Both the position numbers and the translations under genes were made by a program. The notes under the pieces are model-generated. The model was not told the DNA's origin. It made no database searches and worked only from the letters and a program-made list of their open reading frames with translations. Below are positions 8,630 through 16,838 of a stretch of 57,081 nt of DNA, one piece after another; position 1 is the stretch's first letter, and each line of letters starts with the position of its first letter. The stretch comes from an uncultured Lachnospiraceae bacterium (GTDB taxonomy: Bacteria; Bacillota; Clostridia; Lachnospirales; Lachnospiraceae), in the NCBI GenBank assembly GCA_944381505.1, contig CALWLK010000047.1, positions 1-57,081 of the forward strand, given 5' to 3'.

Positions 8630-9742
8630 TTATAATTTCTCGAATGCTCCTATCTTCGGAATGCCATATACCGACTTCCAACCTTCACTCATAGGCTCCT
8701 TGAGATACGGCTCCATTTCCTTTTCGGTCCTCAGCGTTACTTCCTCTACAGGAGGTACCTTTCCTGCCGGGAACGCCTCCAATATCTCGTCGTGTACAAG
8801 CGTCAAATATTTAAGAATGGCAGCTGTTGCTCTCTTAGCCTTTCTTGCAGACGCAAGCTTGGGATTTCCGACCACTCCCTGCGGTGTTCCCGCTATCTCA
8901 ATCGCCTGATGGCCTTGTCCTTCACTCCACTTGCATGGCCTTCTGTATGCGTCAACCGACACATCAAAATGTCCTCCCGGAAGATAGCTCTTAGGCCAAG
9001 CCTCCTCCGCCTTATCCATATCAAGCATCTCAGGGAACAGAAGCAGTCCCATGGATGTCTCTATTTCGTCAGCATGGATAAATGTGGTTTCAAAGCTGTC
9101 TCCTCTGTCTACAGGTATAAAGAACTCTCTTATAGCTCTATGCCAGTCAATTACTCTGAATATTCCGGGAAGCTGGAACCTCTTACAGAATTCCTGGATC
9201 GCCGCCTCAAGCATCCATAACTGTCCATGGTTATTGACAAGTATGATCTTTCTGAAGCCGTCATTCCAAAGTCCCAACATCATATATATCACGGTCTCCA
9301 CAACAACTTCATGAGGCATGTTTACAGTGCCCGGCATTGCTATATGATGATAAGGATGTCCCCCATAGTTAAGTGGAGTAAATGCTATACTGCACTCATG
9401 GCCCTGCTTCTCCGTATATCTTCTTACTCCCTCAAGTATCTGCGTTACCATAAAGGTGTCAAGTCCGGAGTTTGCATGCTTTCCGTGGTTTTCCGTACAG
9501 CCGATAGGGACAAATACTATATCATTTTTTCTTCTTCTCTCAATTACCTTCGTCCTGTTAGTGGTTTGAATATATGTGTTGGGTTTTCCCAACTCCGAAG
9601 GAGAGGGTATCCCATAATCCTCAAGTATTTTCTCTATCTCCTCCTCGCTTGCATCCCATATCTGCTTTTTCAATCTGCCTACGGAACTGTCCTCAAAAAA
9701 CACCGAGGGCTCTTCAGTAGTCAACCACTTTGTCTTTTCCAT
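8630..9742 (-). CDS. Creatininase-family metallohydrolase, possibly 3-dehydro-scyllo-inosose hydrolase-like
   Basis: 370 residues, longer than classic creatininases (about 260) through an N-terminal extension of about 70 residues. The metal site is visible: GCTENHGKH (Glu84, His86), LDTF (Asp95), NNHGQ (His172) and HADEIET (His223, Glu228). Family members hydrolyse cyclic amides; a long branch known from the Thermotoga inositol pathway (IolN) opens a diketo-inositol ring. The length and the sugar-acid neighbours make that branch attractive here, but I cannot align them, and no inositol dehydrogenase (iolG-like) is in the operon. ACAGGAGGTG precedes the ATG. Confidence 0.75.
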   Translation of the reverse strand: MEKTKWLTTEEPSVFFEDSSVGRLKKQIWDASEEEIEKILEDYGIPSPSELGKPNTYIQTTNRTKVIERRRKNDIVFVPIGCTENHGKHANSGLDTFMVTQILEGVRRYTEKQGHECSIAFTPLNYGGHPYHHIAMPGTVNMPHEVVVETVIYMMLGLWNDGFRKIILVNNHGQLWMLEAAIQEFCKRFQLPGIFRVIDWHRAIREFFIPVDRGDSFETTFIHADEIETSMGLLLFPEMLDMDKAEEAWPKSYLPGGHFDVSVDAYRRPCKWSEGQGHQAIEIAGTPQGVVGNPKLASARKAKRATAAILKYLTLVHDEILEAFPAGKVPPVEEVTLRTEKEMEPYLKEPMSEGWKSVYGIPKIGAFEKL

Positions 9743-9775
9743 TTAAAAACACCTCCTGTTTTCGGTTAATTATTT

Positions 9776-10774
9776 TTATTGAAAATCTTCTAATGTAACT
9801 ACTGAAATCGGAAGTATCTGCTCGTCATCGACCTCATATCCGTCAAGCGCAAATACAGCGGTCATTATTGCTATGTAAGCTTGGCTCTGCTCGTTCTGAT
9901 TACCTGATGCATAAAGATCCCCGGCTTCAAGTGCCGCTATAACGTCATCGTCAACATCGAAAGTCATTGATACGATCTCATCTTCTCTTCCGGCTGCCTT
10001 TATAGCCTCTATAGCTCCAAGTCCCATATCCTTAGTCAATGTCAATACACCGTCTATATCATCATATGTCTGCAGACAGTTCTCCATAACAGTCATAGCT
10101 GAGGCTCTGTCCCAGTCAGCAGGCTGGCTTGAAAGAAGTGTGATTCCCGGATAGTTCTCCATAGCTGCCTTAAAGCCTTCCGCTCTCTCCTCCGATGTTG
10201 AATTTCCGGCCTTTCCTTCTATAAGAATCACATTTCCTTCGCCTCCCAATTTATCAAACAAAGCTGTGGCAAGGCTGTATCCTACATCATAGTTTTCAAC
10301 TCCTACATATGCCGTTATATCTCCGCCGTTTGATTTTGTGTTGGCTGTAACTACCACTATCCCCGCATCGTTTGCCTTTTCTATTGCAGGAACTATGCCC
10401 TCCGAATCACAAGGAGCTATGACAATTGCATCCACCTGATTTGTTATGCACTGCTCAACAAGCTGTATCTGCTCCTCAATATTAAACGGTGTCTGCGGCG
10501 CCATTATCTCAACATTTATCTTGTCTGCATAATCTTGCCCACACTTCTCGGCTGCGTCTGTCATGTTAATGAAAAACGCCGACTGCATAGACTTGACGAT
10601 AAAAGCAATGTCGTACTTCTCTCCTGTTGACGCCTGTGCTGATGCCGTTTCACCTGATGCACCTGCATCTGTTGCTGCTGCGGTAGTAGTTGCTGTGTCA
10701 ACATTTGAACATCCTACGAGAGCCATAGCTCCCATTGTCAAACCGACTGCAATTGCTGTGATTTTTTTAAACAT
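9776..10774 (-). CDS. Sugar ABC transporter substrate-binding lipoprotein (RbsB-like)
   Basis: Extracellular binding protein anchored by lipid. Residues 1-21 form a signal peptide with lipobox ALVGC; Cys22 would be lipidated. A Thr/Ala-rich linker (about 25-50) leads to a periplasmic-binding-protein type 1 domain (KYDIAFIVKSMQSAFF, DAIVIAPCDSEG, GNVILIEGKAGN). It serves the RbsA/RbsC-type components just upstream. The ligand cannot be read from sequence; the catabolic genes suggest a cyclitol, hexose derivative or sugar lactone. AAGGGGGTT is the ribosome site. Confidence 0.92.
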   Translation of the reverse strand: MFKKITAIAVGLTMGAMALVGCSNVDTATTTAAATDAGASGETASAQASTGEKYDIAFIVKSMQSAFFINMTDAAEKCGQDYADKINVEIMAPQTPFNIEEQIQLVEQCITNQVDAIVIAPCDSEGIVPAIEKANDAGIVVVTANTKSNGGDITAYVGVENYDVGYSLATALFDKLGGEGNVILIEGKAGNSTSEERAEGFKAAMENYPGITLLSSQPADWDRASAMTVMENCLQTYDDIDGVLTLTKDMGLGAIEAIKAAGREDEIVSMTFDVDDDVIAALEAGDLYASGNQNEQSQAYIAIMTAVFALDGYEVDDEQILPISVVTLEDFQ

Positions 10775-10819
10775 AAGTAACCCCCTTTTTTATTTTAAAA
10801 TTTTTGTTTCGCTTTATTA

Positions 10820-11827
10820 TCACGCTTTAGCCTCACTTTTAGTCTTGACAGGCTGCGTGTCCCCTACTTTCATTTTTTTCTCTTGGAACCAGTTGTTAAA
10901 GAATACGGCAAATATAATAACTACTCCCAGGAAAGCCTTTTGTACCTCTGAAGGTATCTGCATATTATTCATTCCGCTTTGTATAACTGCAATTATCAAA
11001 GCTCCACCGGCAACGCCCCAAATGCTTCCTACACCGCCTGACATTACCGCTCCGCCTATAAGTGCTACGGAAATAGCATCAAAATGGTACTGGGTTCCCA
11101 AATTGGCATCTGCCGCATTGATCCTTGCAACATACATTATTCCGGCAATACCTGATATAAGCCCGCTCAACACATGGGCTATAACTACTATCCTTTTTGT
11201 AGGCACACCCGAAAACTCTGCCGCAGTCGTATTGGAACCTGTAAAATAAAGTCGCCTTCCCAGATTCGTCTTTGATATCACAAACCACATTATAAGTAGG
11301 AATATTGTTACCACGACCATAGGCATTGTTACTCTGAATCCGCCAACTTCGAAAAGAACTCCTGTCGCCCAAAATCTTATACTTTCCTTGATTCCGTAAT
11401 ATACTCCCTGACCTATATAAAGCCACGCGGCCCCTCTTGCGACATACATAGTGGCAAATGTCGCCAGAAATGCAGGGATATTAAGTTTTGTAACCATGAA
11501 GCCGTTTAAAAGCCCTACAAGAGATCCGAAGACCAACGTCAGTATAATAGGAACAATTACAGGCACTGTAGATTCTCTCAGCATCATAGGCCCGCAAAGG
11601 ACTGTTGAAAGAGCCATTATCGATCCTATGGAAAGGTTTATTCCTCCTGTAAGTATAACCACCAACTGTGCGACTCCTATAATGGCTAAAAAGGACGCCT
11701 GGTTAATTATATTTGATATATTTCCTGCTTTTAAAAAGCTGTTGCCGAATATCGAGAACGCTATTATTATTGCAATCAGGATAAAAAAAGTTGAAAAATC
11801 GTAAATCCTACCATTATCTCTCATCAT
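10820..11827 (-). CDS. Sugar ABC transporter permease 2 (RbsC-like)
   Basis: 335 residues with about eight to ten hydrophobic segments and the RbsC/branched-chain permease signature (GGINLSIGSIMALS, ALIGGAVMSGGVGSIWG). It forms the membrane channel with the permease encoded just upstream; its ATG overlaps that gene's stop by four bases (ATGA), so the two are translated together. Many ribose-type importers use one permease gene as a homodimer; here there are two different ones. Confidence 0.92.
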   Translation of the reverse strand: MMRDNGRIYDFSTFFILIAIIIAFSIFGNSFLKAGNISNIINQASFLAIIGVAQLVVILTGGINLSIGSIMALSTVLCGPMMLRESTVPVIVPIILTLVFGSLVGLLNGFMVTKLNIPAFLATFATMYVARGAAWLYIGQGVYYGIKESIRFWATGVLFEVGGFRVTMPMVVVTIFLLIMWFVISKTNLGRRLYFTGSNTTAAEFSGVPTKRIVVIAHVLSGLISGIAGIMYVARINAADANLGTQYHFDAISVALIGGAVMSGGVGSIWGVAGGALIIAVIQSGMNNMQIPSEVQKAFLGVVIIFAVFFNNWFQEKKMKVGDTQPVKTKSEAKA

Positions 11828-12837
11828 TTTTTCCTCCTGTCACCAAAGCTCAGTCCCCTGACCGCAACCTCATTCATGACCATGCCGAGAACTAAAACGA
11901 TCCCCAAAACCACCATTATCATATTTGCATTGACTCCGGCCAACGACAGCCCGTTTCTTACTGTGTAAACCACCAAGGCTCCCAATATTGCTCCCGGTAT
12001 ACTTCCTTTTCCTCCTGCCAGATAGTTGCCTCCCAAGACCGCCGCAACCACAGCTTGGAATTCAAGTCCGTCCCCCGAAGTAGGCTGTGCCGAGTTTATT
12101 CTCAAAAGCATCAAGAGTGCAGCTACAGAGGCCAAGAGCCCTGTTATCACATAAACCATAATGTTCCACTTATCTGTTCGGATATTAGAGAGTTTTGCCG
12201 CCTCCCTGTTTCCCCCTAATGCATAAATGTATGTCCCGAAAACAGTCTTTTTAAAGAACAATATCAACAGCGTCAAACTCACGATTGTTATCAATACCTG
12301 AACGCTTATAGTGAGAATATTTCCCGAAGGAAACATCCATTCCAAAAGGTTGGTCTGCAATGCTTTTATGACCGGAACACCCTCGTCCGGCATATATAAT
12401 GCCCTGCTGTCTGAAAGGGTGTTTGCAAGTCCGTATGCCACTCCCTGCATTCCGAAGGTGGCTATAAAAGGTGCCACTTTAAGCTTTACTACCACGATAC
12501 CGTTTACCAGTCCGAAAAGACATCCGAATGCCAAGCCGAGCAGGATGGACATTACGTCATTCATTCCATGTCCCACCAGCTGCGCCATAACGACACCTAC
12601 CAAAGACACTATCCCACCCACCGAAAGGTCTATTCCCCCCGTAATTATCGCAACCGACATAGCCGAACTTAAGATCATAAGTATGGCGGCCTGTCCTATC
12701 AAAGACGAGATATTTGTGGCAGAGCCGAAATTCGGAATAAAAACTACAAATGCGATAAATAGTACAACAAATATATAAGTGGAATTCGGAAGCAGTCGGA
12801 CCAGTTCTCTTAAGGAACGTTTTGAAGCTTTATTCAT
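11824..12837 (-). CDS. Sugar ABC transporter permease 1 (RbsC-like)
   Basis: 337 residues, polytopic, with TGGIDLSVGGIVSLVG and AAVLGGNYLAGGKGSIPG as the family landmarks. It follows the ATPase stop with no gap (stop at 12838-12840, ATG at 12837) and overlaps the second permease. Together they likely form a heterodimeric channel. The N terminus begins with a short basic cytoplasmic segment (MNKASKRSLRELVRL), which fits the inside-positive rule. Confidence 0.92.
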   Translation of the reverse strand: MNKASKRSLRELVRLLPNSTYIFVVLFIAFVVFIPNFGSATNISSLIGQAAILMILSSAMSVAIITGGIDLSVGGIVSLVGVVMAQLVGHGMNDVMSILLGLAFGCLFGLVNGIVVVKLKVAPFIATFGMQGVAYGLANTLSDSRALYMPDEGVPVIKALQTNLLEWMFPSGNILTISVQVLITIVSLTLLILFFKKTVFGTYIYALGGNREAAKLSNIRTDKWNIMVYVITGLLASVAALLMLLRINSAQPTSGDGLEFQAVVAAVLGGNYLAGGKGSIPGAILGALVVYTVRNGLSLAGVNANMIMVVLGIVLVLGMVMNEVAVRGLSFGDRRKK

Positions 12838-14331
12838 TTATACCGCCTCCTCCTTCTGATTATATGCATATGTCAAAACAAGATTCTGATCAGCTTCATC
12901 ATGGTTCAGGCATCCGGTCATTTTTCCCTGAGACATTACATATATCCTGTCGCTCATTCCCAGCACTTCAGGCAGATCTGATGAAATCATGAGTACTGCG
13001 GCTCCCTTTGCGACAAGTTCATCCATAAGTCTGTATATCTCACTTTTAGCTCCCACATCTATTCCTCTTGTGGGTTCATCAAATATAAACAGCTTTAAGT
13101 TAGCCATCAGCCATTTTGCGATTACGACCTTTTGTTGTGTACCTCCCGACAAAAATCCTGCAAGCTTTTCTATGGTGGGAGTCGCTATTTCCAGTTCATC
13201 AACATATTTTTGACAGACCTCTTTCTCCTTCTTGAGGTTGACCACGCCCTTTTTACCTAATGAGGACAGCACTGTGATCACCATATTTTCTCTGATATTT
13301 TTCTTAAGAGCCAGTCCCTGTATCTTTCTGTCCTCCGGCAGAAGGCCTATTCCCGCTTTTACCGCCTCTCCGGTGCTGTTTTTATTTATCTTTACCCCAT
13401 TAACGAATATTTCTCCCGAAGTGTAGTTGTCTATTCCGAATATCGCTCTTGCAAGCTCGGTGCGTCCTGCGCCAACCAAGCCTGAGAGGCCTGCTATCTC
13501 CCCGGAATACACCTTAAGGCTTATATTCTCAAAGCCTTTACCTGTGAGGTTCTTTACCTCAAGAACGCAATCCCCATGCTTTATTCGATTTCTCGGATAC
13601 AGATTCTCTATCTTTCTTCCGGCAATTTTTTCTATCATCTCATCCATTTTTATTTCATTGAGATCATATGTTCCTACCTTAGTGCCGTCTCGCATTATTG
13701 TGACCCTGTCTCCGACTTCATAAAGCTCCTCAAGTCTATGCGAGATATAAAACATCCCCACACCTTTTTCCTTGAGCATCTTTATTATGGAAAAGAGTTC
13801 TTTAATCTCAGAATCCGTCAGTGAACTGGTAGGTTCATCCAACACCAAAACTTTTGAATTCTTTGAAATAGCCTTTGCTATCTCAACCATTTGCTGAGTT
13901 CCAACACCCAAATTCTTTACAAGAGTGTTAGGGTCGATATCCAAGTGCAACATGCTCAAATATTCTTTGGATTTTTGATACATATATTTCTTATCATCAA
14001 ATATCCCCTTCTTTTTTTCATTCCCCAAGAAGATATTTTTCATGATAGAAAGTTCAGGTATCAAATTCAGCTCTTGATAGATCATCCCTATCCCCAGTGA
14101 AGAAGAAATTATAGGCGAATTCTTTTCCACAACTTTTCCGTCTATCAAAAGTTCCCCTTCATCCTGCTTGTAAGCGCCTGACAGCACTTTCATCAAAGTG
14201 GATTTTCCCGCGCCGTTTTCACCTATCAACACATGAACCTCTCCAGGTTTAAGTTCAATATTGATATCGTCAAGCGCCAACACCCCGGGAAACCGCTTTG
14301 TAATATGCCGAAATTCAACCAAATTCTGCAT
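12838..14331 (-). CDS. Sugar ABC transporter ATP-binding protein with two ATPase domains (RbsA-like)
   Basis: 497 residues, the usual length of RbsA/MglA/XylG. The first ATPase domain has Walker A GENGAGKST (about 38-46) and Walker B VLVLDEPTSS. The second has the degenerate Walker A GLVGAGRTELA typical of the family, the signature LSGGTQQKV and Walker B LFIFDEPTRGID. It energises uptake through the two permeases that follow. It is the first structural gene after the regulator, 45 bases downstream of it. Confidence 0.95.
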   Translation of the reverse strand: MQNLVEFRHITKRFPGVLALDDINIELKPGEVHVLIGENGAGKSTLMKVLSGAYKQDEGELLIDGKVVEKNSPIISSSLGIGMIYQELNLIPELSIMKNIFLGNEKKKGIFDDKKYMYQKSKEYLSMLHLDIDPNTLVKNLGVGTQQMVEIAKAISKNSKVLVLDEPTSSLTDSEIKELFSIIKMLKEKGVGMFYISHRLEELYEVGDRVTIMRDGTKVGTYDLNEIKMDEMIEKIAGRKIENLYPRNRIKHGDCVLEVKNLTGKGFENISLKVYSGEIAGLSGLVGAGRTELARAIFGIDNYTSGEIFVNGVKINKNSTGEAVKAGIGLLPEDRKIQGLALKKNIRENMVITVLSSLGKKGVVNLKKEKEVCQKYVDELEIATPTIEKLAGFLSGGTQQKVVIAKWLMANLKLFIFDEPTRGIDVGAKSEIYRLMDELVAKGAAVLMISSDLPEVLGMSDRIYVMSQGKMTGCLNHDEADQNLVLTYAYNQKEEAV

Positions 14332-14376
14332 ACTCCTTCTCTAACCTCCTCCCTATTAAAGTTCTTAAGTTTCTAT

Positions 14377-15072
14377 TTACTCTTCCTCCTCTTTAGGCAT
14401 CAGTAAATACCTGTTGATAACTGTCTGCATATGCTTATGCATCGACTCTCTGGCTTTTTCAGGATCAGCCATTTTTATAGCGTTTACTATATCTCTATGA
14501 GCTTTCATGCTTTCATAGTTTCCATATTCCATGATAAAGTCTTCAAGTACATCTTTAAGTATCTCTCTTATCATTTCCAACAGAGAAACAAATATCTTAT
14601 TTCCTGAAATCTCCGCGATCTTGGAGTGGATCTTTATATCGTTTTCCGAGTAATACTTCAGGTCATCCTTATGCTCCTCCAGATCATTTACAATATCATC
14701 CAATTGCCTAATCTCTCTGAAAGTCGCTCTCTGCGCCGCCAAGTAAGCCGACTGTGACTCAATAGCGCTTCTGAGATTCATAAGTGTGAGATAGTCGCTT
14801 CCCTCAGATAAAATTACAGGAAGTATCTCCTCAGTTTTTCCTGAAAAATAGTTTTCTTTTACAAAGGTCCCCTTGCCCTGAAAGGATTCCACCATTCCAA
14901 TCATTACCAGTCTGTTGATGGCGGCTCTCACAGTATTTCTGCTGACCGAATACTCTTCCGCCAGTTCCATTTCTGTAGGCAACTGATCTCCTCCCTTATA
15001 TTCCCCATTATGGATCTTTTCTCTCAATTTATTAAAAATATATTCTCCTTGAGTTATTCTGTTCTTATTCAT
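14377..15072 (-). CDS. GntR family (FadR subfamily) transcriptional regulator
   Basis: 231 residues. The N-terminal winged helix carries the GntR signature (GDQLPTEMELAEEYSVS then RNTVRAAINRL). The C-terminal FCD-type all-helical domain shows the likely metal/ligand residues in ENDIKIHSKIAE and KAHRDIVNAI. I start at 15072 because AAGGGT lies seven bases upstream; the longer frame would start with TTG at 15099. It heads the operon and its promoter region holds six copies of TTGTTCA/TGAACAA, so it very probably represses itself and the downstream genes until a pathway acid binds. Confidence 0.92.
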   Translation of the reverse strand: MNKNRITQGEYIFNKLREKIHNGEYKGGDQLPTEMELAEEYSVSRNTVRAAINRLVMIGMVESFQGKGTFVKENYFSGKTEEILPVILSEGSDYLTLMNLRSAIESQSAYLAAQRATFREIRQLDDIVNDLEEHKDDLKYYSENDIKIHSKIAEISGNKIFVSLLEMIREILKDVLEDFIMEYGNYESMKAHRDIVNAIKMADPEKARESMHKHMQTVINRYLLMPKEEEE

Positions 15073-15090
15073 ATGTTGTACCCTTATTTG

Positions 15091-15235
15091 TTTGAACAAG
15101 TATGAACAACTTGTAATTTTTATATACTACAAGTTGAACATTTTATCAATAGTTTTCATATATTTATTAAAAACTTCAGTAAACTTGTTCAATTTAAATT
15201 TCTTTAATTGTTCAATTTGTATATCAACTTGTTCA
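15091..15235. promoter_or_regulatory. Operator array, six TTGTTCA/TGAACAA half-sites
   Basis: TGAACAA occurs at 15093-15099 and 15103-15109, TGAACA at 15135-15140, and the complement TTGTTCA at 15185-15191, 15208-15214 and 15229-15235. A perfect 9-bp inverted repeat, CAACTTGTA (15107-15115) and TACAAGTTG (15128-15136), brackets the -10 box. The rest of the roughly 295-base gap is AT-rich with no gene. Confidence 0.65.
15121..15149 (-). promoter_or_regulatory. Predicted promoter of the GntR/sugar-acid operon
   Basis: On the minus strand TTGATA (15144-15149) and TATATA (15121-15126) are 17 bases apart. One operator half (TACAAGTTGAACA, 15128-15140) lies wholly inside the spacer, which implies direct blocking of RNA polymerase. 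Confidence 0.65.
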
Positions 15236-15307
15236 ATAACTCTTATTTAAAACCTATTATTCTATGTTCCTTTAAACAAAATCATGTCTTTTACCCCAAT
15301 AAAAATT

Positions 15308-15344
15308 CCCCTTCCTTTGCAACTTAAGTTTTCAAAAGAAGGAG
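15308..15344 (-). terminator. Terminator of the purine/xanthine dehydrogenase operon
   Basis: Twelve-base arms CCCCTTCCTTTG (15308-15319) and CAAAAGAAGGAG (15333-15344) pair with two G-U wobbles. On the minus strand the stem is followed by AATTTTTATT. It lies just after the last xdh gene. Confidence 0.7.
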
Positions 15345-15367
15345 AAAACTTGATTAAACAAATATAC

Positions 15368-15853
15368 TTATTCCCCGCATACCTTGTAGGTCTCCTCCAC
15401 GATCCTCTCCATGGCATTCAGGATATTTTCATATCCGGTGCAGCGGCATAGATGGCCTGAGATGAGTTTTTTCAGCTCCTCTCTGTTATACTTTTTTCCT
15501 GTGCCCACTATCTCCACCGCACTCATTATCAGTCCCGGAGTGCAGAATCCGCACTGCACGGCAGCCTCCTCTATGAAGGCTCTCTGTATAGGGCTCAAGT
15601 CCCCGTCAGGCCCCTTAAGGCCCTCCACCGTCATTATTTTCTTTCCGTCGGCCCACATGGAGAGATATATGCAGCTGTCTATGGCTTTGCCCTCCACCAA
15701 CACAGTACAAGCTCCGCACTCGCCTACCTCGCAGCCCTTTTTCACGCTTGTGAGTCCCAGCCTGTTCCTAAGGGTATCGAGGAGTGATTCTCTCTCATCC
15801 ACGGCAAGCTCCACGTCCTTTCCGTTTACATTCATATGTATGATCTTAAGCAC
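15368..15853 (-). CDS. xdhC: Xanthine dehydrogenase iron-sulfur subunit
   Basis: 161 residues carrying two [2Fe-2S] clusters that pass electrons from the molybdenum site to FAD. The plant-type cluster ligands are Cys41, Cys46, Cys49 and Cys61; the second cluster uses Cys101-Gly-Phe-Cys104 and Cys136-Arg-Cys138. The start is GTG at 15853, seven bases after a strong GGGGGAGGT site, and it overlaps the FAD subunit by eight bases. It is the last gene of the operon. Related hydroxylases (CO or nicotinate dehydrogenase) share this subunit, but adenine deaminase upstream points to purines. Confidence 0.9.
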   Translation of the reverse strand: MLKIIHMNVNGKDVELAVDERESLLDTLRNRLGLTSVKKGCEVGECGACTVLVEGKAIDSCIYLSMWADGKKIMTVEGLKGPDGDLSPIQRAFIEEAAVQCGFCTPGLIMSAVEIVGTGKKYNREELKKLISGHLCRCTGYENILNAMERIVEETYKVCGE

Positions 15854-16826
15854 TTATCTCACCTCCCCCTGTAGCAGCTTTTGCGGGCTCCTCGCATATT
15901 CCCGTTGATCCTTCAGGGCCGTAGGGTATGTCCGCCACAGTGCAGGGAGCCGCACCGGATTTGAGCAGAGCCTCTCTCAGGGCCCTCTTTGAAAGCTCCG
16001 AGATAAGTTGCAGCCTGAACTCCTTTGAGGCTCTCCATGAGCTTCTCGGATCTACCTCTGTCAGCCCGGCTTCCGCGAACCTCTCATATATCTCGGGATC
16101 TGATATGCTCATTCCCCTCAAAGCTTCCTCAGCCTTTCTGCATCTTACAGGCGTGGGGCCTGCAACTCCGAAGGCAAGTCTCGCCTCCTCTATAAACTTT
16201 TTATCCTCGGAGAGCTTTACTCTCGCCACACAACCGAGGGTGGCTATCTCCATAGCATTTCTCTTGCCGAATTTTATGTAGTGGCCTGAGAAGTCCTCGT
16301 ATTCGGACTTTCTTATCCTGAAGCCGGTGCACACCTCATCATGCCTCCTCACAGTCTTTCCCGGGCCTTCGTAAAACTCACATATGGGGACCTCTCTCCT
16401 TCCCTCCGAGCCACAGAGCATCACATCCGCGTCCATGGACCAAAGCACAGAGGCCGTGTCGGCGGAGGTGGCGCCGTTACAGACATTACCCCCGACAGTT
16501 CCCACATTCCTTATCTGAGGTCCGCCCACAGTATCGGCGGCTTCCCCCAAAATATTTATGTATTTCTTTATTATCTCGTTGTTCGTTACATCTGAAAACG
16601 AAGCTCCGGCTCCCACTGTTATATCTCCGCAGGAGTCCATACCTATCTCTTTGAGCTCTCTTATATTGTGTATGGACACAAGGGCTACTCCCGCGCCCTT
16701 CCCCTCCCTGAGCTTTATCAATACATCTGTGCCCCCGCTTATGAGTATGGCGTCCTTATCCTCCCGGAGGGCTCTCACCGCGTCATTTACGTCCGCAGCC
16801 TCATAAAATGACTTTATATCAAACAT
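15846..16826 (-). CDS. xdhB: Xanthine dehydrogenase FAD-binding subunit
   Basis: 326 residues of the molybdopterin dehydrogenase FAD-binding family. The flavin-binding motifs are ISGGTDVLIK near residue 29 and GGPQIRNVGTVGGNVCNG near residue 100. The C-terminal CO-dehydrogenase flavoprotein domain follows. The last 40 residues (GPEGSTGICEEPAKA and on) form a tail not obviously part of the fold. AAAGGAGGG precedes the ATG; the gene starts 12 bases after the stop of the large subunit. Confidence 0.92.
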   Translation of the reverse strand: MFDIKSFYEAADVNDAVRALREDKDAILISGGTDVLIKLREGKGAGVALVSIHNIRELKEIGMDSCGDITVGAGASFSDVTNNEIIKKYINILGEAADTVGGPQIRNVGTVGGNVCNGATSADTASVLWSMDADVMLCGSEGRREVPICEFYEGPGKTVRRHDEVCTGFRIRKSEYEDFSGHYIKFGKRNAMEIATLGCVARVKLSEDKKFIEEARLAFGVAGPTPVRCRKAEEALRGMSISDPEIYERFAEAGLTEVDPRSSWRASKEFRLQLISELSKRALREALLKSGAAPCTVADIPYGPEGSTGICEEPAKAATGGGEISA

Positions 16827-16838
16827 CTAATCCCTCCT

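Noticed and set aside
9227-9769. Long plus-strand reading frames opposite the creatininase gene and similar ones opposite other minus-strand genes
   Set aside because: They lie within strong genes on the other strand, have no ribosome site and resemble no known proteins; they are shadows of the real genes.
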